The position numbers and the translations under genes are program-made. Of a DNA stretch of 64,000 nt, positions 15,636 through 24,504 are shown piece by piece. The first letter of the stretch is position 1, and every line of letters starts with the position of its first letter. Under the pieces are notes generated by a model. It saw only the letters and a list, made by a program, of their open reading frames with translations. It was not told where the DNA came from and ran no database searches. The stretch is taken from contig NZ_BQHW01000022.1 in assembly GCF_021602025.1 (NCBI RefSeq), positions 1 through 64,000 of the forward strand. The letters are read 5' to 3'. This DNA is from Pseudomonas ceruminis. Its GTDB lineage: Bacteria > Pseudomonadota > Gammaproteobacteria > Pseudomonadales > Pseudomonadaceae.

Positions 15636-15662
15636 CCCGAAAAAGACTGCAGATTTTTCGGG
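15636..15662. promoter_or_regulatory. Perfect 9-bp inverted repeat between divergent genes
   Basis: CCCGAAAAA (15636-15644) and TTTTTCGGG (15654-15662) flank a 9-nt loop. It lies between the diguanylate cyclase start (15590) and the lipoprotein start (15803), upstream of both. It may be a regulator-binding site for the divergent promoters; a hairpin with an internal T-run could also stop transcription. Confidence 0.4.
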
Positions 15663-15802
15663 GTTATTTCGAGCTGTTTCTATTTGTTGCTGAAAGGGCA
15701 CTGCACCTTGTTGCAACGGTCTTATTCATTGTCGACGAACGCTTTTGAGTCGACGCTCGCCAGCGCCGCTGTTCGGGCACCCCAGCGGTCCAGGAGGCCG
15801 CC

Positions 15803-16207
15803 ATGTTCTATCGAATGCTGTTGATCGCCCTGTTGGGGCTGATGACATCCGCCTGTGTGCCCTACTACCAAGGTGGCACCTATTATCGTTCCGATTATTA
15901 CACCACCGATCGTTATGTATCGCCTGGGTATTACCGATATGACCGTTACTATGCAGTGCCGCAACCGCGCTACTACTACCAGCCGGCACCGCGCTATTAC
16001 CGGCCCGCCCCGGTGCCGCAATACCGTCCCTATCCACAGCCGGGGATGAACCAGTGGCATGGCAACCCGCGTTACGACTATGGCAATCGTCAGCGTTATG
16101 ACTATGGGCGCGATCGGGACCGCCATGATTACCGTAACGACAGCCAGCGCTATCAGAACGACCGTTGGCATTCAAACGGGCGCGGCAATGGCAACTGGCA
16201 GCGGTGA
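15803..16207 (+). CDS. Tyrosine- and arginine-rich lipoprotein of unknown function
   Basis: 134 residues. A signal sequence ends in a lipobox LMTSAC, so the mature protein starts at C18. Residues 20-134 are low complexity: Tyr-Tyr-Arg, Pro-Tyr, Asp-Arg and Asn repeats with no recognisable domain. Ribosome site AGGAGG precedes ATG 15803. It stands alone. The composition suggests a disordered cell-surface or periplasmic protein; no further role can be assigned. Confidence 0.75.
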   Translation: MFYRMLLIALLGLMTSACVPYYQGGTYYRSDYYTTDRYVSPGYYRYDRYYAVPQPRYYYQPAPRYYRPAPVPQYRPYPQPGMNQWHGNPRYDYGNRQRYDYGRDRDRHDYRNDSQRYQNDRWHSNGRGNGNWQR

Positions 16208-16235
16208 ACGTTGAAGGGGCGGCACAGCAGCCCCG

Positions 16236-17342
16236 TCAAGCCAGATCCGCCAGCGGATGCCGCCCCTCCCACACCTTGGCGAAATGCGCCTCAACCACCG
16301 CCGCTGGCACCTGGGCCACATCCGGCCAGTGCCAGCGCGGCTGGTTGTCTTTGTCCAGCAAGCGGGCGCGCACCCCCTCGCTGAACTCTGGATGACGGCA
16401 GCAATTGAGGCTCATGCTGTATTCCATCTGGAAGACCTGGGCCAATGACAAGTGCCGTGCCCGGCGGATCTGCTCCCACACCAGGTGCGCCGTCAGCGGG
16501 CAGCCTTCGTGCAGCCGCTGGCCGGCCGCAGCGAGCAGCGGGTCGGTGTGGTGTTTCAAACTTTCCAGTGCACGCCATGCGGCAGCAGGTTCGGCGACAT
16601 CAAGCAGTTCGTCGATCACCTGACGCCTGGGTAGCCATTGGGCCGGTGGCAGTTGCGCACAGGCGCGATGCTGTTCGGCCTTGAGCAGGCTGTTCATTTG
16701 CAGATCGGTCCGCTCCTGCCAGTTCAGTTGCAGCAGCTCATCGATCAGGCCTTCCTGTTGATGTTCGCCCAACAGGCGGTCAGCCAGGCCAAGGTCCAGC
16801 GCATCGCGGGCGTTGATCGGCGCACCGGTCAGCCCCAGGAACAGCCCGAGCTTGCCGGGCAGGCGGGCCAGGAACCAGCTGGCGCCAACGTCGGGGTAAA
16901 GGCCGATGCTGATTTCGGGCATCGCCAGGCGGCTACTGGGGGTGACGATGCGCACGCCAGCGCCTTGCAGCAACCCCATGCCGCCACCCAGCACATGCCC
17001 GTGGCCCCAGCACAGCAGCGGCTTGGGGTAGGTGTGAATGAAATAGTCGAGGCGGTACTCGGCAGCGAAGAAGGTGGCCGCCAGTGGCGGCACGCTACCT
17101 GGATGCTCACGGCATGCCTGGGCCAGCGCCCGTACATCGCCCCCGGCGCAAAAGGCCTTGGCGCCATTGCCACGCAGCAGCACGCAGACGATGCCCGGAT
17201 CACGGGCCCACTCGTGCAAGTAATCGCCGAGCACTTCGATCATCGGCAGGGTGAGGGCATTGAGCGCCTTGGGGGCATCCAAGGTGGCAATGCCGATGCG
17301 GGCGCCATCGGCGCCGGTCAGTACCTCGCAATGAATGGACAT
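16236..17342 (-). CDS. Enoyl-CoA hydratase/isomerase-family protein, likely 3-hydroxyisobutyryl-CoA hydrolase
   Basis: The protein has 368 residues with a crotonase fold. LNALTLPMI, the oxyanion-hole stretches [11 protein letters not shown] and [10 protein letters not shown], and [18 protein letters not shown] match the long ECH_2 (3-hydroxyisobutyryl-CoA hydrolase) subfamily, which is longer than simple hydratases (about 260). The role would be valine catabolism, releasing 3-hydroxyisobutyrate. No valine-pathway genes are adjacent, so the substrate is not certain. Confidence 0.82.
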   Translation of the reverse strand: MSIHCEVLTGADGARIGIATLDAPKALNALTLPMIEVLGDYLHEWARDPGIVCVLLRGNGAKAFCAGGDVRALAQACREHPGSVPPLAATFFAAEYRLDYFIHTYPKPLLCWGHGHVLGGGMGLLQGAGVRIVTPSSRLAMPEISIGLYPDVGASWFLARLPGKLGLFLGLTGAPINARDALDLGLADRLLGEHQQEGLIDELLQLNWQERTDLQMNSLLKAEQHRACAQLPPAQWLPRRQVIDELLDVAEPAAAWRALESLKHHTDPLLAAAGQRLHEGCPLTAHLVWEQIRRARHLSLAQVFQMEYSMSLNCCRHPEFSEGVRARLLDKDNQPRWHWPDVAQVPAAVVEAHFAKVWEGRHPLADLA

Positions 17343-17461
17343 GGACTACCTCGCGCAATTCATCCTCCCAGTATGGCCTGCCTGGCCGATCATGCAGGCC
17401 GGATCGATTGACAAGCACGGATGCCTTACCTAGTGTCGCGCCATTGATTACGGATGGCCCC

Positions 17462-18154
17462 ATGACTGACGACGATCGCATCAAACTCGAGCCCAGCTGG
17501 AAGGCCGCGCTGCGTGCCGAGTTCGACCAGCCCTACATGCACCAACTGCGTGAGTTCCTGCGCCAGGAGTACGCCGCCGGCAAGGAGATCTACCCGCCGG
17601 GGCCGCTGATTTTCAATGCGCTGAACTCCACGCCACTGGAACAGGTGAAAGTGGTGATTCTTGGCCAGGACCCGTACCACGGCCCCGGCCAGGCCCATGG
17701 CTTGTGTTTCTCGGTGCAGCCAGGCGTGCCAGCACCGCCTTCGTTGGTGAACATCTACAAAGAGCTGCAGCGCGACCTGAACATCCCCATTGCCAACCAT
17801 GGCTACCTGCAGAGCTGGGCCGAGCAGGGTGTATTGCTGCTCAACACGACCATGACTGTCGAGCGCGCCAATGCCGCGTCGCATGCCAAGAAAGGCTGGG
17901 AGTTCTTTACCGACCGGATCATCCAGGTGGTCAGCGAGCAGTGCCCGAACGTCGTGTTCCTGCTGTGGGGCGCCCATGCACAGAGCAAGCAGAAACTGAT
18001 CGATGGTACCAAGCACCTGGTGCTCAAGTCGGTACACCCGTCGCCACTGTCGGCGTACCGAGGGTTCCTGGGTTGCGGGCATTTCAGCCGGGCCAACGGC
18101 TTTCTCGAGCAGCGTGGGCTGACGCCGATCAACTGGGCGCTACCGCCGCTTTGA
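17462..18154 (+). CDS. ung: Uracil-DNA glycosylase
   Basis: 230 residues from MTDDDRIK at 17462; an in-frame upstream start (17408) adds sequence not seen in the family. The water-activating loop GQDPYHG has D70, and [11 protein letters not shown] has H192, both catalytic in family-1 UDGs. It removes uracil from DNA at the start of base-excision repair. The gene converges on the AbrB-type gene across a strong hairpin. Confidence 0.95.
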   Translation: MTDDDRIKLEPSWKAALRAEFDQPYMHQLREFLRQEYAAGKEIYPPGPLIFNALNSTPLEQVKVVILGQDPYHGPGQAHGLCFSVQPGVPAPPSLVNIYKELQRDLNIPIANHGYLQSWAEQGVLLLNTTMTVERANAASHAKKGWEFFTDRIIQVVSEQCPNVVFLLWGAHAQSKQKLIDGTKHLVLKSVHPSPLSAYRGFLGCGHFSRANGFLEQRGLTPINWALPPL

Positions 18155-18162
18155 GCGATGGC

Positions 18163-18193
18163 CCCATCGCCGGTAAACACCTCCGGCGATGGG
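18163..18193. terminator. Bidirectional terminator between ung and the AbrB-type gene
   Basis: A perfect 11-bp stem CCCATCGCCGG/CCGGCGATGGG with loop TAAACACCT lies just past the ung stop (18154) and before the convergent gene's stop (18205). Very stable; the T-run is weak in both directions. Confidence 0.75.
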
Positions 18194-18204
18194 ATAAGCG
18201 CTCC

Positions 18205-19236
18205 TCAGCCCTGATCTTTCACCCAATACCTGAACATCGGCTCGGCCAGAAATAGTACGAACAGCAAGCGCATCACCTGCAATGCCGTCACCAAGGGCAC
18301 CGACAACTGCAGGGTCTCTGCCGTGAGGCTCATTTCGGCGATCCCGCCGGGCATCATCCCCAGGGTCAGCGAGCGCAGATCCAGCTCCGTCATCACACTC
18401 AACCCCCACGCGGCACTGCCGGCAACCAGCATGCACAGCGCCGTGCTCAGCAAGGTGCGCCCCAGAAACGAGGGGGCCCGGCGGAAGAATGCGCGGTTGA
18501 AGTGGCAGGCCAGCCCGCTACCGATCAGCCATTGGCCAATCTGGCTGGCTCCGTTGGGCAAAGCAATCTGCAAATTGCCCGCAAGGCTTAACGTAGCCGC
18601 CACCAGCAATGGCCCGAACAGCCAGGGGTTGGGTTGGCGCAAGCGCTGCCATAGGAAACCGACCGCCACCCCCAGCGGCGCAATCACTGCAAGCCAGCCC
18701 CAACTCACACTCCCGGCGTGATTGAGCGCTACCCCGTCACCGATCAGCAGCTTGAACAGCGCCGGTACGCACAGCACCACCGCCAGCACCCGCAGGCTCT
18801 GCGCCGCCGCTACCTGGCTGAGCACTGCGCCGTTGCGCGCACCCAGGTTGACCATCTCCCCGGATCCACCAGGCATGCTGGCGAAAAACGCCGTGGCGCG
18901 GTCTTCACCGGTGCGCCGCAGCAGCCACACACCGATCACGCTGGACAGTGTCGTGAACAACGCCGCACAGAAGATCAGCACGAAATGGCTAGCCACTTGC
19001 TCGATCACCGCCGGGGTGAAGTGCAGGCCGATACCGAGCCCGATGATGCATTGCCCGCATTTGCGGCCATTGGGGATTTCTGAAAGCTGCCAGGGCGTCA
19101 GGCAGCGCACCAGGATGATCGCCAGCAATGAGCCGACCATCCATGGCAGCGGCCAACCGACCCAGCTGGCGAGGTACCCGCCAGCAAGGCCTACCAGCCC
19201 TGTCGCCCAGAACAGCGGCAACGACCGATCAGGCAT
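18205..19236 (-). CDS. AbrB-family membrane protein (putative transporter/regulator)
   Basis: 343 residues from MPDRSLPLFW at 19236; the longer upstream frame overlaps tctA and looks out of frame. About ten hydrophobic segments form two repeats, with MPGGSGEMVNLG and MMPGGIAEMSLT, the duplicated motif of the AbrB/Gate family (named for E. coli AbrB). Family members are predicted membrane transporters. The start overlaps the end of tctA by 8 bp, so it is the last gene of the tripartite tricarboxylate transport operon and may modulate or share its substrate. Confidence 0.85.
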   Translation of the reverse strand: MPDRSLPLFWATGLVGLAGGYLASWVGWPLPWMVGSLLAIILVRCLTPWQLSEIPNGRKCGQCIIGLGIGLHFTPAVIEQVASHFVLIFCAALFTTLSSVIGVWLLRRTGEDRATAFFASMPGGSGEMVNLGARNGAVLSQVAAAQSLRVLAVVLCVPALFKLLIGDGVALNHAGSVSWGWLAVIAPLGVAVGFLWQRLRQPNPWLFGPLLVAATLSLAGNLQIALPNGASQIGQWLIGSGLACHFNRAFFRRAPSFLGRTLLSTALCMLVAGSAAWGLSVMTELDLRSLTLGMMPGGIAEMSLTAETLQLSVPLVTALQVMRLLFVLFLAEPMFRYWVKDQG

Positions 19237-20743
19237 CGGCCATCGCCCGGCGCTGCAGGCTGCGTTTGCGCCAGATGCGCAGCAGCGGCAGGCAGAGCAT
19301 GCACACCACCAGCACCCAGACGCCCATGCTGATCGGGCTTGACCAGAGGATGCCCAGTTCTCCGTTGGAGATGGACAGCGCACGGCGCAGGTTCTGCTCC
19401 ATCAGCCCGCCGAGGATGAAGCCGAGCAGGATCGGCGACAGCGGGAAGTCCAGCTTGCGCAGGATGTAGCCCATGATGCCGATGCCGACCATCAGGAACA
19501 GGTCGAAGGTGGTGGCATGCACGGCGTACACACCGATCGCGGTGATGATGGCGATCACCGGCACCAGCGCCCAGTTCGGCACGGCGAGGATACGGGTGAA
19601 GATGCGGATCATCGGGATGTTCAGGATTACCAGCATGATGTTGGCGATGAACAGCGAAGCGATCAGGCCCCAGACGATGTCTGGTTGCTGTTCGAACAGC
19701 AGCGGGCCGGGGGTGATGTTGTACAGGGTCAGTGCGCCGATCATTACTGCGGTGGTGCCCGATCCAGGCACGCCCAGGGTCAGCATCGGCACCAGGGCGC
19801 CACAGCACGAGGCGCCGATGGCCGTTTCCGGCGCTGCCAAGCCACGGGCGTCACCCTTGCCGAAGTTGCCCGAGGTGCCGGCAATGCGCTTTTCGGTCAT
19901 GTAGGCAACCGCACTGGCCAGGGTGGCGCCAGCACCGGGCAGCACGCCCATGATGAAACCGAGCAGGCCGCAGCGGATATTGACCGCGAACACCGACGCT
20001 GCTTCCTTGAAGTTGAACAGCATGCGCCCGGTTGCCTTGACCGCCTGGTGGCCATGGTGCGTCTTCTCCAGCAGCAGGAGAATCTCGCTGATCGAGAACA
20101 GGCCCAGCACCAGCACCACGAACTGGATGCCGTCGGCCAGGTGCACGCTGTCACCGGTGAAGCGGTACACGCCACTGTTGGCATCGATGCCCACTGCCGA
20201 CAGGAACAGGCCGATCAGCGCGGCGATAAAGGTTTTCAGTGGTTTGTCACCGGCCATACCGCCGAGGCAGACGATGGCGAACACCATCAGTACGAAGTAC
20301 TCCGCCGGGCCGAAGGCAATGGCCCATTTGGCCAGCAGTGGGGCAAACAGCACCATGCCGCACGTGGCAATGAACGCACCGATGAACGAGCTCCAGGCCG
20401 ACAGCGACAGGGCCACGCCGGCCAGGCCCTTGCGGGCCATTGGGTAGCCGTCCAGGGTGGTCATCACGGTCGAAGCTTCGCCAGGAATGTTCAACAGGAT
20501 CGAGCTGATGCGCCCGCCGTATTCACAGCCCAGGTACACCGCGGCCAACAGGATGAGCGCCGACTCCGGCGGCAAGCCGAGGGCGAAGGCGATGGGGATG
20601 AGCAGTGCCACGCCGTTGATTGGGCCCAGCCCCGGCAGCAGGCCGACGACGGTGCCGATCAAGGTGCCCGACAGGGCGGTGACCAGGTTGTACGGGCTCA
20701 AGGCCACGCCGAAGCCCTGGCCCAGGTAGCTCAAGGTATCCAT
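19229..20743 (-). CDS. tctA: TctA-family large membrane subunit of tricarboxylate transporter
   Basis: The protein has 504 residues and many transmembrane helices. Long conserved stretches such as GTVVGLLPGLGPINGVALLI (residues about 30-49) and GVLPGAGATLASAVAYMTEK are typical of TctA. It is the channel subunit of the TTT family, using TctC-bound substrate and the sodium or proton gradient. It follows tctB by 3 bp. Citrate and other tricarboxylates are the usual substrates. Confidence 0.93.
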   Translation of the reverse strand: MDTLSYLGQGFGVALSPYNLVTALSGTLIGTVVGLLPGLGPINGVALLIPIAFALGLPPESALILLAAVYLGCEYGGRISSILLNIPGEASTVMTTLDGYPMARKGLAGVALSLSAWSSFIGAFIATCGMVLFAPLLAKWAIAFGPAEYFVLMVFAIVCLGGMAGDKPLKTFIAALIGLFLSAVGIDANSGVYRFTGDSVHLADGIQFVVLVLGLFSISEILLLLEKTHHGHQAVKATGRMLFNFKEAASVFAVNIRCGLLGFIMGVLPGAGATLASAVAYMTEKRIAGTSGNFGKGDARGLAAPETAIGASCCGALVPMLTLGVPGSGTTAVMIGALTLYNITPGPLLFEQQPDIVWGLIASLFIANIMLVILNIPMIRIFTRILAVPNWALVPVIAIITAIGVYAVHATTFDLFLMVGIGIMGYILRKLDFPLSPILLGFILGGLMEQNLRRALSISNGELGILWSSPISMGVWVLVVCMLCLPLLRIWRKRSLQRRAMADA

Positions 20744-20746
20744 GTG

Positions 20747-21205
20747 TCAGTTCTCCAGTACGCTCAGCAGGCCAAGGGGCAGGGGCACATCCATTACGCG
20801 GTCGAACAGCCAGTACAGGAACAGGCTCATGCCGACCACCACGACGCTGCTGAACAGCCAGCGGCCGCCATACAGGCGGGCCATGGGGATGCCAACCAGG
20901 ATGGCGCTGACGATGAAGCCCAAGGTTTCGAAGGTGCTGGCGAAGAGGATCAGCAAACCGACGCAGGCGGTGATCTTCAGCAGGGTTTCGCGGTCAAGTT
21001 CGGGCTCGTCGTCCTTGCGCACGATCGGGGTCGGGCGAATGGCGAGGTAGAGCAGGCCAAGGCCCATCAGGCCGAGCATCAGCAATGGGTAGGCGCGGGG
21101 GCCGACCGGTTCGTAGGAAAACGCGGCCTGGTAGGGCCAGGCCATGACGGCCAGGGCGGCGCACACCGCCAGCAGAGCCAGGGCGAAGATACGTTGCAGG
21201 ATCAT
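20747..21205 (-). CDS. tctB: TctB-family small membrane subunit of tricarboxylate transporter
   Basis: The protein has 152 residues with four predicted helices (about 5-25, 35-55, 80-100 and 120-145). Its size, topology and position between tctC and tctA identify TctB, the poorly conserved small subunit. It ends 3 bp before tctA starts. A REP pair separates it from tctC, which may lower expression of tctB and tctA relative to the binding protein. Confidence 0.88.
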   Translation of the reverse strand: MILQRIFALALLAVCAALAVMAWPYQAAFSYEPVGPRAYPLLMLGLMGLGLLYLAIRPTPIVRKDDEPELDRETLLKITACVGLLILFASTFETLGFIVSAILVGIPMARLYGGRWLFSSVVVVGMSLFLYWLFDRVMDVPLPLGLLSVLEN

Positions 21206-21232
21206 GAGTAAATCCTCATTGGGCGCGGACTT

Positions 21233-21303
21233 TGTGGGAGCGGGCTCGCCCCGCGAATACCGGCACCGCGGTGTCAGTTTCGCGGGGCAAGCCCGCTCCC
21301 ACA
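21233..21303. repeat. Paired P. putida-type REP element in the tctC-tctB gap
   Basis: Two REP units in inverted orientation (TGTGGGAGCGGGCTCGCCCC... and ...GGGGCAAGCCCGCTCCCACA) can form a long hairpin. This unit recurs at 39041 and 52175. It sits inside the operon and can act as an mRNA-stabilising or attenuating structure. Confidence 0.85.
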
Positions 21304-21328
21304 GGGATCGGTTCAGGTAATCGGCGAT

Positions 21329-22309
21329 TTACTGAATCAGCCCAAATTCCTTGGCCAGTGCCTTGTAGTCCGCCACCTGTTTCTTCACATAGCCATCCAG
21401 CTCTTCACCGGTCATGGCAAACGGGAACAGCTCACGCTGGTCACGCAACTTGGCGAAATCCTCGGAGGCCAGCATCGAGTCGAACGACTGCTTCCACCAG
21501 GCGTAGTCCTCATCGCTCACCTTCGGCCCAAGGTAGAAGCCGCGCACGACTGGCCAGACAATGTCGTAGCCCTGTTCCTTGGCGGTCGGTATGTCCTTCA
21601 TTTCCGGCTCGTCCAGGCGCTTTTCCGCGAACACCGCGAGGATCCGCATGTTGCCGCTCTGGATGTGCGGCATGGAGTCGGAAATATCGGTGGAGCCGAC
21701 CTGGATATGGCCACCCAGCAATGCGGTAGCGATTTCGCCGCCGCCTTCCAGGGCAACGTAGCGCAGGTCGCGCGGGTTGATGCCTGCGGCCTTGGCGATC
21801 AGCGCGGTCTGCATCCAGTCCTGGCTGCCGACGGTGCCCCCCGATCCGATTACCACCTTGCCCGGGTCTTGTTTCAGCGCCGCAACAAGGTCATCAAGGG
21901 TTTTGTAGGGCGAATCGCTTTTCACCGCGATGGCGCCGTAACTGGTGCCGACTGCGGCCAGCCATTTCACGGCGTTTTCGTCGAAGCGGCCGAACTTGCC
22001 CTGGGCCAGGTTCAACAGCGAACCGCTGGACCAGGCCACCAGGGTGCCGGCATCGGCCGGGCGCTGGGCGACCACCGCGTTGTAGGCCACTGCACCGACA
22101 CCGCCGGGCATGTAGGTGACCCGCATCGGCTTGCTGAGGATCTTTTCCTGCACCAGGGCGCTCTGCACCAGCTTGCAGGTCAGGTCGAAACCACCGCCAG
22201 GCGAGGCGGGGGCGATGCATTCAGGGCGTTTGGGTTCGGCAGCGAACGCGTTACCGGCCAACAGCAGGCAACCGGTAGCCAGGACGAGGCGGCGCAGTGA
22301 AAAGGTCAT
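21329..22309 (-). CDS. tctC: TctC-family periplasmic tricarboxylate-binding protein
   Basis: The protein has 326 residues with a Sec signal (MTFSLRRLVLATGCLLLAGN followed by AFA). It is of the Bug/TctC family: CIAPASPGGGFDLTC, a GGVGAVAY turn and a VIGSGGTVGSQD segment. It captures citrate-like acids in the periplasm for TctAB. It lies 31 bp downstream of the opdH porin gene and is the first gene of the transport operon after it. Confidence 0.92.
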   Translation of the reverse strand: MTFSLRRLVLATGCLLLAGNAFAAEPKRPECIAPASPGGGFDLTCKLVQSALVQEKILSKPMRVTYMPGGVGAVAYNAVVAQRPADAGTLVAWSSGSLLNLAQGKFGRFDENAVKWLAAVGTSYGAIAVKSDSPYKTLDDLVAALKQDPGKVVIGSGGTVGSQDWMQTALIAKAAGINPRDLRYVALEGGGEIATALLGGHIQVGSTDISDSMPHIQSGNMRILAVFAEKRLDEPEMKDIPTAKEQGYDIVWPVVRGFYLGPKVSDEDYAWWKQSFDSMLASEDFAKLRDQRELFPFAMTGEELDGYVKKQVADYKALAKEFGLIQ

Positions 22310-22340
22310 CGTCTATCTCCGTGAACGTTGTTGTTATGGG

Positions 22341-23630
22341 TTACCACAGGGCCACGCTGTAGCTCACCAGCAGCCGCACCTCGTCCGCGTCGCGGGCGAA
22401 GTTCGAGCGGAAGGTGGCATTGCGCAGGCGCACGGCGACGTTTTTCAACGGGCCGCTTTGTACCACGTACTTGAATTCGGTATTGCGCTCCCACTCTTTG
22501 CCCTCGCTGCCATCGGCGCGGCTGACGTTGTCGCCGTTGATATAGCGGGTCATGAAGGTCAGCCCCGGGACGCCGAGCGCCGCGAAGTTGTAGTCGTAGC
22601 GCACTTGCCAGGAGCGCTCGTCGGCACCGGCGAAATCGTTGATCTGGACGAAGTTGACCAGGTACGGGTCGGCGCCATCGATATAGGGGAAGGCACTGTC
22701 ACCCGACAGGTGCTGGTAGGCGGCGCTCACTTTGTGGCCGGCCAGGGCGTAGCTGAGCATGCCGTTGACGGTGGTGTTGTCGATCTTGCCGGCCTTGGCC
22801 TGGCCCTGGTCGTCACTCACCGCCAGGCGCAGGTCGGCGCCGAAGGTGCCCGGGCCCCAGGGCTGGGTGGCGACCATGCCGAGGAAGTGCTGGCGGTAGA
22901 TGTCGTCCAGCTGGGCGAAGTGGTAGCTGCCGGTGATGCGATCGGTGAACTGGTAATCGACACCGGCCAGGTCGAAGTGGTCGGCCGAGAAGGTCCCGCC
23001 GAAGCGACCGTTCTTGTTGTTCAGGGCCAGGTCTTCCCAGTTGGTGTCGTTGCGGTCCTTGACCTTTTCCAGGCGGCCGCCGGTGAAGGTGAGGTGCTTG
23101 ATCTCCCTGGAGGTAACCAGGCCGCCCTCGAAGGTCTGCGGCAGAATGCGCCCATCGTTGGGCTGCAGGGTTGGCAGTTCAGGGATCAGCGTACCGACTT
23201 TCAGTTCGGTGCTGGAAACCTTGATCTTGCCGGTCAGGCCCAGCTTGGAGTACTCGTTGGCGGCCTTGCCATCATCGTGGGTGGGCAGCAGGCCGGTGTC
23301 GGTGCGGTCGGGGCTGGAGTCGAGCTTGATGCCCAGCATGCCCAGCGCGTCCAGGCCAAAGCCCACGGTGCCATCGGTGTAACCGGACTCGAAGTTGAGC
23401 ATGAAGCCCTGGGCCCATTCGTCACGCTTGGATTGCTGCGCGCTGGTGCCATCGCGGAAGTCGCGGTTGAAGTACATGTTGCGGGTTTCGAAGGTTGCCG
23501 TGCTGTCTTCGAAAAAGGCGGCCTGGCTCATCGGGGCGACACCGGCAAGTGCAAGGGCACTGGCGATGGCAGAAGGGCGTGCGGACAGGGAACGGGTAGG
23601 CGCGAACGCCTGCGGCTGCGATGACAGCAT
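22341..23630 (-). CDS. opdH: OprD-family porin, OpdH-like (tricarboxylate uptake)
   Basis: 429 residues from MLSSQPQAFA at 23630. A signal sequence precedes AAFFEDSTATFETRNMYFNR, the N-terminal strand of mature OprD-family porins, and the chain ends with an outer-membrane-type terminal Trp (VALW). Position next to tctC and the tctDE genes identifies it as OpdH, which in P. aeruginosa is the cis-aconitate/tricarboxylate porin. It is divergent from tctD, so TctD is the likely regulator. Confidence 0.9.
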   Translation of the reverse strand: MLSSQPQAFAPTRSLSARPSAIASALALAGVAPMSQAAFFEDSTATFETRNMYFNRDFRDGTSAQQSKRDEWAQGFMLNFESGYTDGTVGFGLDALGMLGIKLDSSPDRTDTGLLPTHDDGKAANEYSKLGLTGKIKVSSTELKVGTLIPELPTLQPNDGRILPQTFEGGLVTSREIKHLTFTGGRLEKVKDRNDTNWEDLALNNKNGRFGGTFSADHFDLAGVDYQFTDRITGSYHFAQLDDIYRQHFLGMVATQPWGPGTFGADLRLAVSDDQGQAKAGKIDNTTVNGMLSYALAGHKVSAAYQHLSGDSAFPYIDGADPYLVNFVQINDFAGADERSWQVRYDYNFAALGVPGLTFMTRYINGDNVSRADGSEGKEWERNTEFKYVVQSGPLKNVAVRLRNATFRSNFARDADEVRLLVSYSVALW

Positions 23631-23829
23631 CGGGTTGACTCCGTTTATTGTTCTTATTCGTTGCACCTTGCTGGTGCTTTTTTCGGCGCGTGGAGCGACC
23701 GTGGTGCGATGCTAGGTAACGAACCTTTCACTAACCTTTCAGCGAGAAAGGTTTGTTACAAGGGCTTCACAGGCCGGGCGACAGCGGTACACTCCGCGCC
23801 ACCGTCCCACCCGAGCAGGGGAGAAACCG

Positions 23830-24504
23830 ATGCGTGTGCTGCTGGTCGAAGACCATCTGCAATTGGCCGAAAGCGTGGCCCAGGCCCTTAAGAGCCTTGG
23901 GCTGACCGTGGATGTGCTGCATGACGGCGTGGCCGCCGACCTGGCCCTGGCCAGCGAGGAGTACGCCGTTGCCGTGCTCGACGTCGGCCTGCCGCGCATG
24001 GACGGTTTTGAAGTGCTGGCGCGCCTGCGTGGCCGTGGCAAGACCCTGCCGGTGCTGATGCTCACCGCGCGCAGCGATGTGAAGGACCGGGTCCATGGGT
24101 TGAATCTCGGGGCGGACGATTACCTGGCCAAGCCCTTCGAACTGACCGAGCTGGAAGCGCGGGTAAAAGCCCTGCTGCGGCGTAGCGTGCTCGGCGGGGA
24201 GCGCCAGCAGCGCTGCGGCCCGCTGGTGTACGACCTCGACACACGGCGCTTCACCCTCGGCGAAGACAACCTGACGCTGACCTCTCGCGAGCAAAGTGTG
24301 CTTCAAGCGCTGATCGCCCGCCCTGGCCGGGTGATGAGCAAGGAACAGTTGGCCGCCCAGGTATTCGGCCTGGATGAAGAAGCCAGCCCGGATGCCATCG
24401 AAATCTATATCCACCGCCTGCGCAAGAAGCTCGATGGCCAGCCGGTTGCCATTGTGACCTTCCGCGGCCTGGGCTACCTGCTCGAGCACCGTGATGCGGG
24501 ATAA
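23830..24504 (+). CDS. tctD: TctD-like response regulator (OmpR family)
   Basis: 224 residues. The receiver domain (MRVLLVEDHLQLAESVAQAL at start, phosphoacceptor Asp in VLDVGLPRMDG near residue 51, K in LAKPFEL) is joined to a winged-helix domain ending in VTFRGLGYLLEH. It overlaps the next gene by 14 bp. It is divergent from opdH-tctCBA and probably activates that operon in response to tricarboxylates. Confidence 0.92.
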   Translation: MRVLLVEDHLQLAESVAQALKSLGLTVDVLHDGVAADLALASEEYAVAVLDVGLPRMDGFEVLARLRGRGKTLPVLMLTARSDVKDRVHGLNLGADDYLAKPFELTELEARVKALLRRSVLGGERQQRCGPLVYDLDTRRFTLGEDNLTLTSREQSVLQALIARPGRVMSKEQLAAQVFGLDEEASPDAIEIYIHRLRKKLDGQPVAIVTFRGLGYLLEHRDAG

